From CAYMSF01 sp964392985 (GTDB taxonomy: Bacteria > Verrucomicrobiota > Lentisphaeria > Victivallales > Victivallaceae), in the NCBI GenBank assembly GCA_964392985.1, contig CAYMSF010000011.1, positions 1 through 64,000 on the forward strand: a stretch of DNA of 64,000 nucleotides, written 5' to 3'. The notes beneath the pieces are model-generated. The model saw only the letters and a program-made list of their open reading frames with translations. It did no database searches and had not been told where the DNA came from. The translations under genes and the position numbers were made by a program. Positions 1 to 8,399 of the stretch are shown here, in pieces (positions within the stretch are counted from its first letter, which is position 1; every line of letters begins with the position of its first letter).

Positions 1-112
1 CCAGGATCAGACTGAGCGAATCGAATACTTCAACAACACTTTGAAGAAATTCTTTCTCCCACGGATTTTTCTGTTTCAGCTCTTCGAAAACTTTCTGCGC
101 GTACTGATTCAT
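1..112 (-). CDS. gdhA: NADP-type glutamate dehydrogenase, N-terminal fragment (cut by window edge)
   Basis: Only the first 37 codons are present; the gene continues past the window start. The translation begins MNQYAQKVFEELKQKNP and continues with EFLQSVVEVFDSL, which matches the N-terminal helix of hexameric NADP-dependent glutamate dehydrogenases (pattern KNP..EF.QAV.EV..SL). The enzyme aminates 2-oxoglutarate with ammonium and NADPH in the cytoplasm. An AAGGGGG ribosome-binding site sits just before the ATG. It lies near gltBD, so both ammonium-assimilation routes map here, though on opposite strands. The catalytic domain is outside the window, so identity rests on the N-terminus alone. 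Confidence 0.7.
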   Translation of the reverse strand, partial: MNQYAQKVFEELKQKNPWEKEFLQSVVEVFDSLSLIL

Positions 113-331
113 TAAGCCCCCTTAATGTGTTACGGTTCAGTTAGTTGTTTCGTCTCTTTATTGGCGGTTGTCGCCAACAAAACCACATAATGTATTTCAT
201 AAAAAATAAATTGCAATTATCGACAGATAATTTACAAATTTTTTTTATTAATACAACCAAACTGCTCTAAAAAAGCGATTACACTATCATCTGAAAAAAA
301 ATAGTTTCATCCAGTTGTCCGGATGATGCAA

Positions 332-679
332 TTAATTGTCCGGACAGTGCTCTTTATAATATTTCATATAGCTCTCGACATCGGGCAGTTCAACAATGAG
401 CCCCTTCTTGTCTAAGAATTTTATAACGGTATCGCCGCTGCCCTGCTGAAAGGTTTTAGCACGATTGCCATAAATGAAGGGAATGTGGGCATAACTGCCA
501 GCCTTATTCTTTACCTCACACACGATGGCGAGAATCGGTCCGACCGGGACGGTTTCATCGCTATTCCAGTTTTGGCATGTGGTCCAGTATGCCATTTCAA
601 TTTCGACATTTCTTAACTTGCAAACGTTATTTTCCAAGTGTTGGCAATGTCCGCAATGGTGTATTCCTCCGTTTGGCAT
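332..679 (-). CDS. Small cysteine-rich protein of unknown function (115 aa)
   Basis: The start is the ATG at 679 because AAGGAG lies 8-9 nt upstream; an in-frame upstream extension to 724 lacks such a site. The N-terminus (MPNGGIHHCGHCQHLENN, then a third Cys in VCKL and a fourth in TTCQNW) has a CxxC plus two further Cys and nearby His, the arrangement of a small zinc or iron-sulfur site. The rest is a compact mixed alpha/beta region without a motif I recognise. No signal peptide or membrane segment is visible. It lies between gdhA and the HIRAN protein on the same strand. Function unknown; I am fairly sure the gene is real because of the strong ribosome-binding site and metal-site pattern. 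Confidence 0.6.
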   Translation of the reverse strand: MPNGGIHHCGHCQHLENNVCKLRNVEIEMAYWTTCQNWNSDETVPVGPILAIVCEVKNKAGSYAHIPFIYGNRAKTFQQGSGDTVIKFLDKKGLIVELPDVESYMKYYKEHCPDN

Positions 680-745
680 CGTGAGAACTCCTTTATTATA
701 TATGGTTGAACTGCTACAAAACAAATTCAGTCTGTTTTCAATTTT

Positions 746-797
746 CGCCGGCCTCCGGCGGTTTGCCGCATAGCTTTTTACAACTATACGGCAAACC
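746..797. repeat. Two adjacent perfect or near-perfect hairpins
   Basis: CGCCGG-CCT-CCGGCG (746-760) abuts GGTTTGCCGCATAG (760-773) pairing with CTATACGGCAAACC (784-797), 13 of 14 bp, loop 10 nt. They lie between the HIRAN gene stop and the start of the small Cys-rich gene, both on the minus strand. No clear U-tract follows on either strand, so a simple intrinsic terminator is not well supported; an mRNA-processing or stabilising structure is possible. Confidence 0.6.
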
Positions 798-865
798 CCC
801 GTTGTTCACATTTCCGCCAGCCTCTTCTTTTTTCCCTCTATTCCTAAATACAGCGTTTAAGCTGC

Positions 866-1948
866 CTAACAAGTTTTTTTAATAAGGTCTGCCCTTATGA
901 GTCTACCGTCTTTTTTGACATGTAAATCGCCTTGAAATTCCCCGACGAAACCAATAAGTTTCATACCCGGCGTATTGGGTGCACTGGCGAATGAAGATTT
1001 TTGGAGACTGTCGACAATTCCTTCGACTATATTTTTTCGTGACACCGGTTTTCCGGAGACACAAACAGGTATGTCGTTTTTTGCCTTTGTTATCAGTTCG
1101 AACCAACGTTTCTGCATTTCAGCCGGTGAGTCAAACCAGCAAATCCGGTGCTGCCGACTGCCGTGACAAATCACCATTCCTTGTGCATATTCCGGATAAG
1201 GGTAATATTCGACGATATTCCCCGGAGAAAAGTCCAAATGTTCCGGCAGTATTGACGCATCAGCATTTGCATTATTACCGGACATTTTTGGTTTGATATC
1301 GCCGAAAACAGGATATACCGCGAGATCACGGCAACCGATTGGTGTCCCCAATTTGTCCGGATTGAAAGTATTTTCCAATAAATTAAAAATGGCAAAATTT
1401 TCTGCAATAATTTTATCCAGACACACACCGCGGAGAAGACGGTACAGAATAATTGTTTCAATATACAACTCCCCGCGATGAACGCGTTCCTTCATCGTAC
1501 TGTCAAATTCCATAATCGTATCGTATGAATAAATTTCCTGTCCGCACCAGACGCTTAACATGGAATTATGTAGAATATCGAGGAGATTATCACCGTGCCT
1601 CGGTTCAAACCAGCTGTCCGCTTTGCTGGTGGCATAAACTTCCAGACGCAAACTGGTTTTATATTTATATTCGGTGGATTCCGCACGGGCTTTTAAAAGC
1701 AGGCAACCGCGATTTACTGCAGGGGTAAAGACTGCGGCATCGTAACGCGGCAGATAACCCACCCGTTTGCCACAGCTGGAAAATATTGCCATTGCCAGCG
1801 GATCGACCGGATTTTCAGGCTCCGGTTCCAGATAAACCTGTTCGCCGGTCTTCGCTGCCGCATCACAATACTGTATGCCGACAATCCAGGTGGGTACGTA
1901 TCCCACATATTGCCAAACCGCTTTTTTCTCAACTGCTTTTGCTATCAT
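866..1948 (-). CDS. HIRAN-domain protein (360 aa)
   Basis: Residues about 15-110 form a HIRAN domain: VGIQYCDAAAKTGEQVYLE, then PENPVDPLAMAIF and KRVGYLPRYDA match the family pattern (VVG.qyy....pGe.v.L..EP.NPyDpnAiav....G..iGYlPr). HIRAN domains bind DNA 3' ends or stalled forks in helicases such as HLTF, but also occur in small stand-alone bacterial proteins of unknown role. Residues 120-360 are not recognised; they contain a segment (CRDLAVYPVFG) that vaguely recalls the ARPP-1 domain, which I cannot confirm. No signal peptide. GAGGCG precedes the ATG. Cytoplasmic, function unknown; the HIRAN assignment is fairly secure. Confidence 0.75.
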   Translation of the reverse strand: MIAKAVEKKAVWQYVGYVPTWIVGIQYCDAAAKTGEQVYLEPEPENPVDPLAMAIFSSCGKRVGYLPRYDAAVFTPAVNRGCLLLKARAESTEYKYKTSLRLEVYATSKADSWFEPRHGDNLLDILHNSMLSVWCGQEIYSYDTIMEFDSTMKERVHRGELYIETIILYRLLRGVCLDKIIAENFAIFNLLENTFNPDKLGTPIGCRDLAVYPVFGDIKPKMSGNNANADASILPEHLDFSPGNIVEYYPYPEYAQGMVICHGSRQHRICWFDSPAEMQKRWFELITKAKNDIPVCVSGKPVSRKNIVEGIVDSLQKSSFASAPNTPGMKLIGFVGEFQGDLHVKKDGRLIRADLIKKTC

Positions 1949-2065
1949 AATACGCCTCTATAAATGTTTTTTCATTCATATAGTATATATTATAACATCA
2001 CCACCAGGACATTTTACGTCCTTGCTGGTTTTTTCGGGTGAAATATTCGCATTTTTTTCGGGATT

Positions 2066-3304
2066 TTATTGAATTGGCGTGGTTTGGAACACCCAGGTGA
2101 GGTTATCATTATCCCAGTCAAGGATGAAAGAGATGGTAAATGCCGCCGACCATCCGAAAGCGACGGCCGCCAGTCCCTCACCAGTTACCGGATTATAGTA
2201 TTCCCGGATGGAGGCAGTTTCATTGCTCACCCACTGAAGCAGGTTATGCCGCATAGCGTTGGCGAGTTCGCCATAACCGTAATCTTTCAAACCTTTAAAG
2301 GCAAAGAAAGAGGTGTTGAGCCACGCCGGACCGCGCCACATTGCTTTGGGATCAAATCCGGGAGTGTCATAAGCGGCGGTAGGCATACCGGGATAAAACT
2401 TCTGCGGGTCTGCCGCAAGTTTTGCCATGGCGGCAGCGCGTTCCCGGGGTGCTATATGAATAAAGAGCGGCATGAAACAGGCGGGAGAAAGCACCGGACT
2501 GGTCTTGCCGGTATGCCGGTCCCGATCAACATAGGACTGGAGTTGTTCATCCCAAAGTCTTGCATTGATACGGCAGGATAAAGCATCGGCATCTTCCAGC
2601 CATTGTTTCCGGTCTTCAATCAGTTCCAACTGTCCGGCTAAACTTGCCATAGCGCGGTAATGTGAAACCATATAGCAGTTCAAGTCAATGGCCCAAAGCC
2701 GCTTGTCGTCGCTCGTGGACAACTGATAGCCGCCATCCCAGCGAATGGAGTTATCCCAGCCAGATTCATAACCGGTGTGACCGCCGCCATAAAAAAAGAG
2801 ACCGTCAGACCGTCCGCCACGTTCATTCATCCAGAATTCGCCCATTTTTATCAGTTTATCATAGAGTTTTCTGAGATTGGCGGTCTCGGAGGCAACTCGA
2901 TGTTCAACAACTGCAACCGCCCATGCCATCACCGGAGGTTTGGAAAAATCAATAACCATGGAGCCATTTTCCCATATCACATCCGGCAGCATGCCGTTCG
3001 GTTGCTGTTTATCAAAAAGTATTTCAAACTGTTCACGGGCAAAAGATGAGTCCCAATGCGAAAGCGCAATTGCGTGAAACGCCGAATCCCAATTCCAGAC
3101 GCCGCGATAAGTGCCGAGCGATGGCATAATGCCACGATAGGGTTTCCAGCCGTCACACTGTACGATATTGCCCAGCAGGGTGGCCTGGGAACGTTTCAGT
3201 AAATTTGCCTCTGCCGGAGAGACCGTCGCAGTATGTTTTGCCAACCATGCCGCCGCCAATGAGTTATCCCGCGATACATCGGATTTGTCAGTTTCAGTTG
3301 TCAT
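2066..3304 (-). CDS. GH37/GH63-like (alpha/alpha)6 glycoside hydrolase (412 aa)
   Basis: The protein resembles the trehalase / mannosylglycerate hydrolase / processing glucosidase fold. Family landmarks in order: GVWNWDSAFHAIAL (about 67), QPNGMLPDVIWENG (about 100), ESGWDNSIRWDGG (about 180), MWRGPAWLNTSFFAFKGL (about 325) and REYYNPVTGEGL near the C-terminus. By analogy with trehalase, the Asp of ESGWD is the likely catalytic acid and a C-terminal Glu the base. No signal peptide is seen, so a cytoplasmic enzyme acting on an imported small glycoside is likely; the exact substrate cannot be read from sequence. AAGGGA precedes the ATG. A possible LacI-type operator lies about 90 bp upstream. 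Confidence 0.8.
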   Translation of the reverse strand: MTTETDKSDVSRDNSLAAAWLAKHTATVSPAEANLLKRSQATLLGNIVQCDGWKPYRGIMPSLGTYRGVWNWDSAFHAIALSHWDSSFAREQFEILFDKQQPNGMLPDVIWENGSMVIDFSKPPVMAWAVAVVEHRVASETANLRKLYDKLIKMGEFWMNERGGRSDGLFFYGGGHTGYESGWDNSIRWDGGYQLSTSDDKRLWAIDLNCYMVSHYRAMASLAGQLELIEDRKQWLEDADALSCRINARLWDEQLQSYVDRDRHTGKTSPVLSPACFMPLFIHIAPRERAAAMAKLAADPQKFYPGMPTAAYDTPGFDPKAMWRGPAWLNTSFFAFKGLKDYGYGELANAMRHNLLQWVSNETASIREYYNPVTGEGLAAVAFGWSAAFTISFILDWDNDNLTWVFQTTPIQ

Positions 3305-3390
3305 GATTCCCTTATTTTACGTCACAAGTTATCAGCGCTATTAATGTTATTGATACAAATTTCAACTAGAGGTGATAATCTAACCCATTG

Positions 3391-3421
3391 TTGAAACGCT
3401 TTCAAGCCTTGCTCTTTCAAG
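3391..3421. promoter_or_regulatory. Candidate operator: TTGAAACGCTTTCAA palindrome plus repeat
   Basis: TTGAAA-CGC-TTTCAA (3391-3405) is a perfect inverted repeat, and its right half CTTTCAAG recurs at 3414-3421. The form resembles LacI-family operators (TGAAA..CG..TTTCA), which suits the glycoside hydrolase starting at 3304 on the minus strand. No LacI-family regulator is in the window. The role is inferred from position and symmetry. Confidence 0.4.
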
Positions 3422-3679
3422 ACTAATACCAATCCGGTACATTGATAGACGCCCGATTGATCTTTATCGCCTATTTTTGCCATAAATCTCAGGACAAAAT
3501 TATTAGCTTTACAGAGTACCAGGCAATACTATTAGTTAAAAACTGGAAGCAAAACGTCGTTACAAAAATGTTATTATTACAAAATTGTATTACAATTTTG
3601 AATTAATGGCAATAATACAACTGTTTAATAATTGATATATTATGCTTATTTATAACCACTTACAATAGAATTAAATATT

Positions 3680-3695
3680 TGGCACGAAAAATGTT
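3680..3695 (+). promoter_or_regulatory. Candidate sigma-54 (-24/-12) promoter of gltBD
   Basis: TGGCACG-AAAA-ATGTT matches the RpoN consensus TGGCACG-N4-TTGCW fully in the -24 box and keeps TG and the final T in the -12 box. The dinucleotide spacing (GG to GT, 10 nt between) is correct. It lies about 140 bp upstream of gltB in a 530-bp AT-rich intergenic stretch and would give a 5' leader of roughly 130 nt. No clear NtrC enhancer site was found. The rest of 3305-3834 shows no gene. Confidence 0.5.
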
Positions 3696-3834
3696 TATAA
3701 ACATTGAAATATTAATTACGGTGACTAAATTAAAAAAGAAATAAGTATTTGAATTAAAAGTATAATGCAAAACTGAATTGCATCGACAGATGAATTTAAT
3801 GTAAACTTATAAATACTGCTACGGAGGCGCTAAA

Positions 3835-6800
3835 ATGTTGTCAGGGGGAAGTTCATCGGGTTATCATCCTGAACGAGTCGGGTTATATGATTTTGCCAAC
3901 GAACATGACGCTTGCGGCGTTGGCTTTGTGGCAAATATTGACGGAGCTCGCTCGCATAAAATTGTGGAAGACGGCATAGAAGTGTTGCGCCGGTTATTGC
4001 ATCGCGGCGCGGCTGGATGCGACCCGGACACTGGCGACGGCGCCGGGATATTGTTGCAAATACCGGACGAATTTTTCCGGGTTATTCCCCAGGAGTTGGG
4101 ATTTGAATTACCGCCGGCTGGTCATTATGGCGTAGGAATGGTATTTCTACCGCGCGAACAAAAATTACAAAAACAATGCATGAATCTGTTGCATGAATCT
4201 GTTGCCGGCGAGAGCCGCCGTTTTTTTGGCTGGCGTGATGTTCCCGTAGATGAGAATGCTCTGGGCAGGACGGCGCGGGAAAGTTGTCCGACCATTCGTC
4301 AATTCTTCATCGGCAGGAGCAAGGAAGACAAAAGCGAAAGTGATTTTGAACGGAAACTGTATGTTATCCGTCGGCAGATTGAAAAGACGATGCAAGCGGA
4401 AACAACAGCGAGCGATCGTTTTTACGTGGTGAGTCTTTCCTGCCGGGTATTGGTCTATAAAGGATTGTTAATGGCGCCGCAAGTGCCTAAATTTTATCAG
4501 GATTTGAATCATCCGGAATTTAAAAGCGCGATGGCGATAGTGCATCAACGTTACAGTACGAATACCTTTCCGACCTGGCCGCTGGCACAACCATTCCGTT
4601 TTCTGGCGCATAACGGTGAAATCAATACACTGCGCGGCAACATCAACCAGATGCATGCCCGGGAAAATTCATTTTCTTCAGATTTATTTGGCGATGATAT
4701 CAAGAAGTTGTTGCCGATAGTACAGGAAAATCAAAGTGATTCCGCCTGCCTTGACAACGCTTTGGAAATTTTTGTAAATGCAGGCAGAGAATTGCCGCAT
4801 GCGATGATGATGATGGTACCGCAAGCATGGGGCAAAGATTACCATTTGGGACATGATCTGCGCGGTTTTTTTGAATACCATTCCGGGCTGATGGAACCGT
4901 GGGATGGTCCCGCGGCGCTGGCATTTTCCGATGGAAGCGGAGTTGGGGCAATGCTCGACCGTAATGGCTTGCGTCCCGCCCGTTACACGATTACAACTGA
5001 CAACTTTATGGTTCTGGCATCAGAAACCGGAGTGCTGGATATTCCGGCGGACAAAGTGCTGAAAAAAGGGCGTCTGAGCGCCGGGCAGATGATTTTTGTT
5101 GATTTTGAGCATAAACGGGTATTATTTGATGCAGAAATCAAGAATATGGTATCCCGGCGGCAGCCGTACCGGCGCTGGGTGGATGAAAACCGCATTTCCC
5201 TCCACGGACTGTTCGATTCTGTCATGCCGGTGGAAGTTGGGCATGGCCTGTTGAAACGGCAAATGCTGTTCGGTTATACCCGTGAAGATATCACCATGAT
5301 TATCAAGCAGATGGCGCTTACCGGACACGAACCGAGCGGTTCGATGGGTAATGACGCGGCGCTGGCAGTTCTCTCCGAAAAACCGCAACTGCTCTATAAT
5401 TATTTCAAACAACTGTTCGCTCAGGTTACCAATCCGCCGATAGATCCGATCCGGGAAGAACTGGTGATGAGCTTGATGACTTACATCGGCAACCATGCCA
5501 ATATCCTTGACGAAAAACCCGGACATGCCCATCTGTTGAAACTGACCACACCGATACTGACCAATGAAGATTTGGAACGGTTGCGCTCTTCAACGATACC
5601 GTCATTCCAGTCCGCTACACTATATATGGGATTCTATTCCGGGAATGACGGGAAATCGTTGAAACCGGCGCTGGATGAACTGGCAAAGCAGGCGGAAACC
5701 GCCGTAAGGAACGGCAAAAATGTGATAATCCTGAGCGACAAAGGCATCAGTGAAGGTCACACACCGATTCCGGCGCTACTGGCAGTTGCCGCAGTTAACC
5801 GGCGTTTGATTCAAGCACGTTTGCGCACCAGTACCGGATTGATACTGGAAACCGGCGAGGCCAGAGAGATTATGCATTTTGTCCTGTTGCTTGGTTATGG
5901 CGCCACAGCAATCAACCCCTATCTGGCGCTGGAAATCGTAAATCATCTGGCGGAATCCCGCCAATTGGAAAAGGTGGACAATACGACCGCAATCAGTAAT
6001 TACATCAATGCCGTCTGCAAGGGTATTTTGAAAGTAATGTCCAAAATGGGTATATCAACCCTGCGCAGTTATCGTTGCGCGCAAGTATTTGAAGCCGTCG
6101 GCCTTGACCAGAAAATGGTTGAAGAAACCTTCACCGGAACCGCCTCCAGGGTCGGTGGCATCAGCTATGAGGAAATCGGTCGGGAAGCCCATGCCCGTTT
6201 TATCAACGCATCAAAAGCGTCCACCGATTCCGTTGAAACGCTCGAAACCGGTGGCAAATATCATTTCCGCAACGATGGCGAAGCACATCTATGGACGCCG
6301 GAAACAATTACTAAATTCCATCAGGCAGTACGGAATAATGACCGGCAGAAATACCGCGAATATGCCGGTTTTATCAATAATCAGGAAAAACATTTATGCA
6401 CCCTGCGCGGACTGTTCAGATTTAAAACGGTGACTCCGGTGCCACTGGATGAAGTAGAACCGGTAAGCGCGATTATCCGCAGATTCGTTTCCGGCGCCAT
6501 GTCATTCGGCTCAATCAGTAAAGAGGCCCATGAAACTATTGCCATTGCGATGAACCGGCTCGGCGCAATGAGCAACAGCGGTGAAGGCGGCGAAGACCCG
6601 GAACGCTACAAATTGCTCCCGAATAATGACAGTTTATGCAGCGCCGTTAAACAGGTGGCCAGCGGGCGGTTCGGCGTAACCGGTGAATATCTGGTCAATG
6701 CCAGAGAACTGCAAATCAAAATCGCACAAGGCGCCAAGCCGGGCGAAGGTGGACAATTACCGGGTCATAAAGTAAATAATATTATTGCCAAAGTGCGCCA

Positions 6801-8388
6801 TTCAACCCCGGGCGTGACCTTGATTTCACCGCCGCCGCATCACGATATCTATTCCATCGAGGATTTGGCGCAACTTATTTATGACTTAAAAAATGCTAAT
6901 ACCGAAGCGCGTGTTTCAGTAAAGCTGGTATCTGAAGTCGGTGTCGGCACTGTTGCCGCCGGTGTTGCCAAAGGTCATGCGGACATGGTGCTGATCAGCG
7001 GTCATGACGGCGGTACCGGCGCATCGCCACTCACCTCCATCAAACACGCCGGCCTGCCATGGGAACTTGGCCTGGCGGAAACCCAGCAAACGCTCGTGCT
7101 GAATAATCTGCGGGAACGGATCCGGGTGCAAGTTGACGGTCAGCTTAAAACCGGCCGCGATGTTATCATCGGCGCGCTGCTCGGCGCAGAAGAATTCGGT
7201 TTTGCCACCACCATCCTTGTCGCCGTCGGTTGCGTCATGATGCGTAAATGCCACTCTAACACCTGCCCGGTCGGGGTTGCCACGCAAGATCCGGAATTAC
7301 GCAAATTCTTCCAGGGCAAACCTGAACATATACAAAACTTTCTGACATTTATCGCTGAAGAAGTGCGGGAATATCTGGCACAACTGGGATTCAAAACTCT
7401 GGACGAGGCCATCGGGCGTTCTGATTTGCTTGAATTCAATGACGCAATTGAATTCTGGAAAGCTAAAAATCTCGACTTTTCCAGAATTTTTGAACGTCCG
7501 TGGAAGCCGGGCCAGACCTTGCGCTGCATGAAAGTACAGGATCACGGTATCGCTCAGGCTTACGACCAGCAGTTAATACCGAAAGTTCGAAAGGCCATTG
7601 AACACGGCACACCTGTGCAATTTAATGCCGCCATCTGCAATGTAAACCGTACCGGCGGTACCATGCTGTCCAGCTTGATTGCCAGAAAGTATGGCAATGC
7701 CGGTCTGCCGGAAGACACAATTACAATTAATTTCACCGGTTGTTCCGGTCAGAGTTTCGGCGCATTCCTCGCACACGGTGTAACCTTTAATCTGCGCGGC
7801 GAAGCCAATGATTACGTTGGCAAAGGACTTTCCGGCGGAAAAATCATCATTCGTCCGCCAGAAAATGCAAAAGCTGATTTCAAACCGGAAAACAACGTTA
7901 TCGCCGGCAATGTTCTGCTCTATGGCGCCACCGGCGGTAAATTATTTATCAACGGTCAGGCTGGGGAACGTTTTGCCATTCGAAACAGCGGTGCGATTGC
8001 CGTTGTAGAAGGGGTTGGCGATCATTGCTGTGAATACATGACTGGCGGGCGGGTGGTAGTGCTTGGCGCCACCGGGGTCAACTTTGCCGCCGGAATGAGC
8101 GGCGGTATTGCTTACGTTTACGATGAGAAAAATAATTTTGACCTGCACTGCAATCTGAGTATGGTTGACTTGGAGCCAGTTGAAACGGCGGAAGATGTTG
8201 CCGAACTGTGCGGAATACTCCAGCAGCACCTCGAACTTACCGCCAGCAGCAAAGCAAAGTATATTCTGGACAACTGGGAAAGTTGCCGTCCGGCATTCGT
8301 CAAAGTGTTCCCGGTTGACTATCGCAAAGCGCTCGGTCAAATGCTCAAGGAAGATGAAGCCATTGAACGTAAACTGGAAAATAATTAA
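3835..8388 (+). CDS. gltB: Glutamate synthase (NADPH), large subunit (1517 aa)
   Basis: GltB transfers the amide of glutamine to 2-oxoglutarate, giving two glutamates. Domains: class II glutaminase (about 27-430; the likely nucleophile is the Cys in HDACGVGF, exposed by removal of a short propeptide), central domain (about 480-760), FMN-binding synthase domain (about 830-1200) and the C-terminal GXGXG beta-helix (about 1260-1470, repeats such as GATGGKLFINGQAGERF). The [3Fe-4S] cysteines are in CVMMRKCHSNTCPVG (about 1131-1145). Length is typical for the family. GGAGG at 3823 sets the start. It is followed 11 bp later by gltD, forming the usual operon. Confidence 0.98.
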   Translation: MLSGGSSSGYHPERVGLYDFANEHDACGVGFVANIDGARSHKIVEDGIEVLRRLLHRGAAGCDPDTGDGAGILLQIPDEFFRVIPQELGFELPPAGHYGVGMVFLPREQKLQKQCMNLLHESVAGESRRFFGWRDVPVDENALGRTARESCPTIRQFFIGRSKEDKSESDFERKLYVIRRQIEKTMQAETTASDRFYVVSLSCRVLVYKGLLMAPQVPKFYQDLNHPEFKSAMAIVHQRYSTNTFPTWPLAQPFRFLAHNGEINTLRGNINQMHARENSFSSDLFGDDIKKLLPIVQENQSDSACLDNALEIFVNAGRELPHAMMMMVPQAWGKDYHLGHDLRGFFEYHSGLMEPWDGPAALAFSDGSGVGAMLDRNGLRPARYTITTDNFMVLASETGVLDIPADKVLKKGRLSAGQMIFVDFEHKRVLFDAEIKNMVSRRQPYRRWVDENRISLHGLFDSVMPVEVGHGLLKRQMLFGYTREDITMIIKQMALTGHEPSGSMGNDAALAVLSEKPQLLYNYFKQLFAQVTNPPIDPIREELVMSLMTYIGNHANILDEKPGHAHLLKLTTPILTNEDLERLRSSTIPSFQSATLYMGFYSGNDGKSLKPALDELAKQAETAVRNGKNVIILSDKGISEGHTPIPALLAVAAVNRRLIQARLRTSTGLILETGEAREIMHFVLLLGYGATAINPYLALEIVNHLAESRQLEKVDNTTAISNYINAVCKGILKVMSKMGISTLRSYRCAQVFEAVGLDQKMVEETFTGTASRVGGISYEEIGREAHARFINASKASTDSVETLETGGKYHFRNDGEAHLWTPETITKFHQAVRNNDRQKYREYAGFINNQEKHLCTLRGLFRFKTVTPVPLDEVEPVSAIIRRFVSGAMSFGSISKEAHETIAIAMNRLGAMSNSGEGGEDPERYKLLPNNDSLCSAVKQVASGRFGVTGEYLVNARELQIKIAQGAKPGEGGQLPGHKVNNIIAKVRHSTPGVTLISPPPHHDIYSIEDLAQLIYDLKNANTEARVSVKLVSEVGVGTVAAGVAKGHADMVLISGHDGGTGASPLTSIKHAGLPWELGLAETQQTLVLNNLRERIRVQVDGQLKTGRDVIIGALLGAEEFGFATTILVAVGCVMMRKCHSNTCPVGVATQDPELRKFFQGKPEHIQNFLTFIAEEVREYLAQLGFKTLDEAIGRSDLLEFNDAIEFWKAKNLDFSRIFERPWKPGQTLRCMKVQDHGIAQAYDQQLIPKVRKAIEHGTPVQFNAAICNVNRTGGTMLSSLIARKYGNAGLPEDTITINFTGCSGQSFGAFLAHGVTFNLRGEANDYVGKGLSGGKIIIRPPENAKADFKPENNVIAGNVLLYGATGGKLFINGQAGERFAIRNSGAIAVVEGVGDHCCEYMTGGRVVVLGATGVNFAAGMSGGIAYVYDEKNNFDLHCNLSMVDLEPVETAEDVAELCGILQQHLELTASSKAKYILDNWESCRPAFVKVFPVDYRKALGQMLKEDEAIERKLENN

Positions 8389-8399
8389 GGATATCTATC

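Noticed and set aside
1985..2030. Hairpin followed by TTTTTT on the plus strand (ACCAGGAC...GTCC...TGGT)
   Set aside because: No plus-strand gene lies upstream and the stem has a 4-nt bulge; on the minus strand, where the genes are, there is no U-tract. Not reported as a terminator.
3835..8388. Long minus-strand reading frames within gltB
   Set aside because: They are opposite to a full, well-conserved glutamate synthase gene, lack ribosome-binding sites and have no family motifs.
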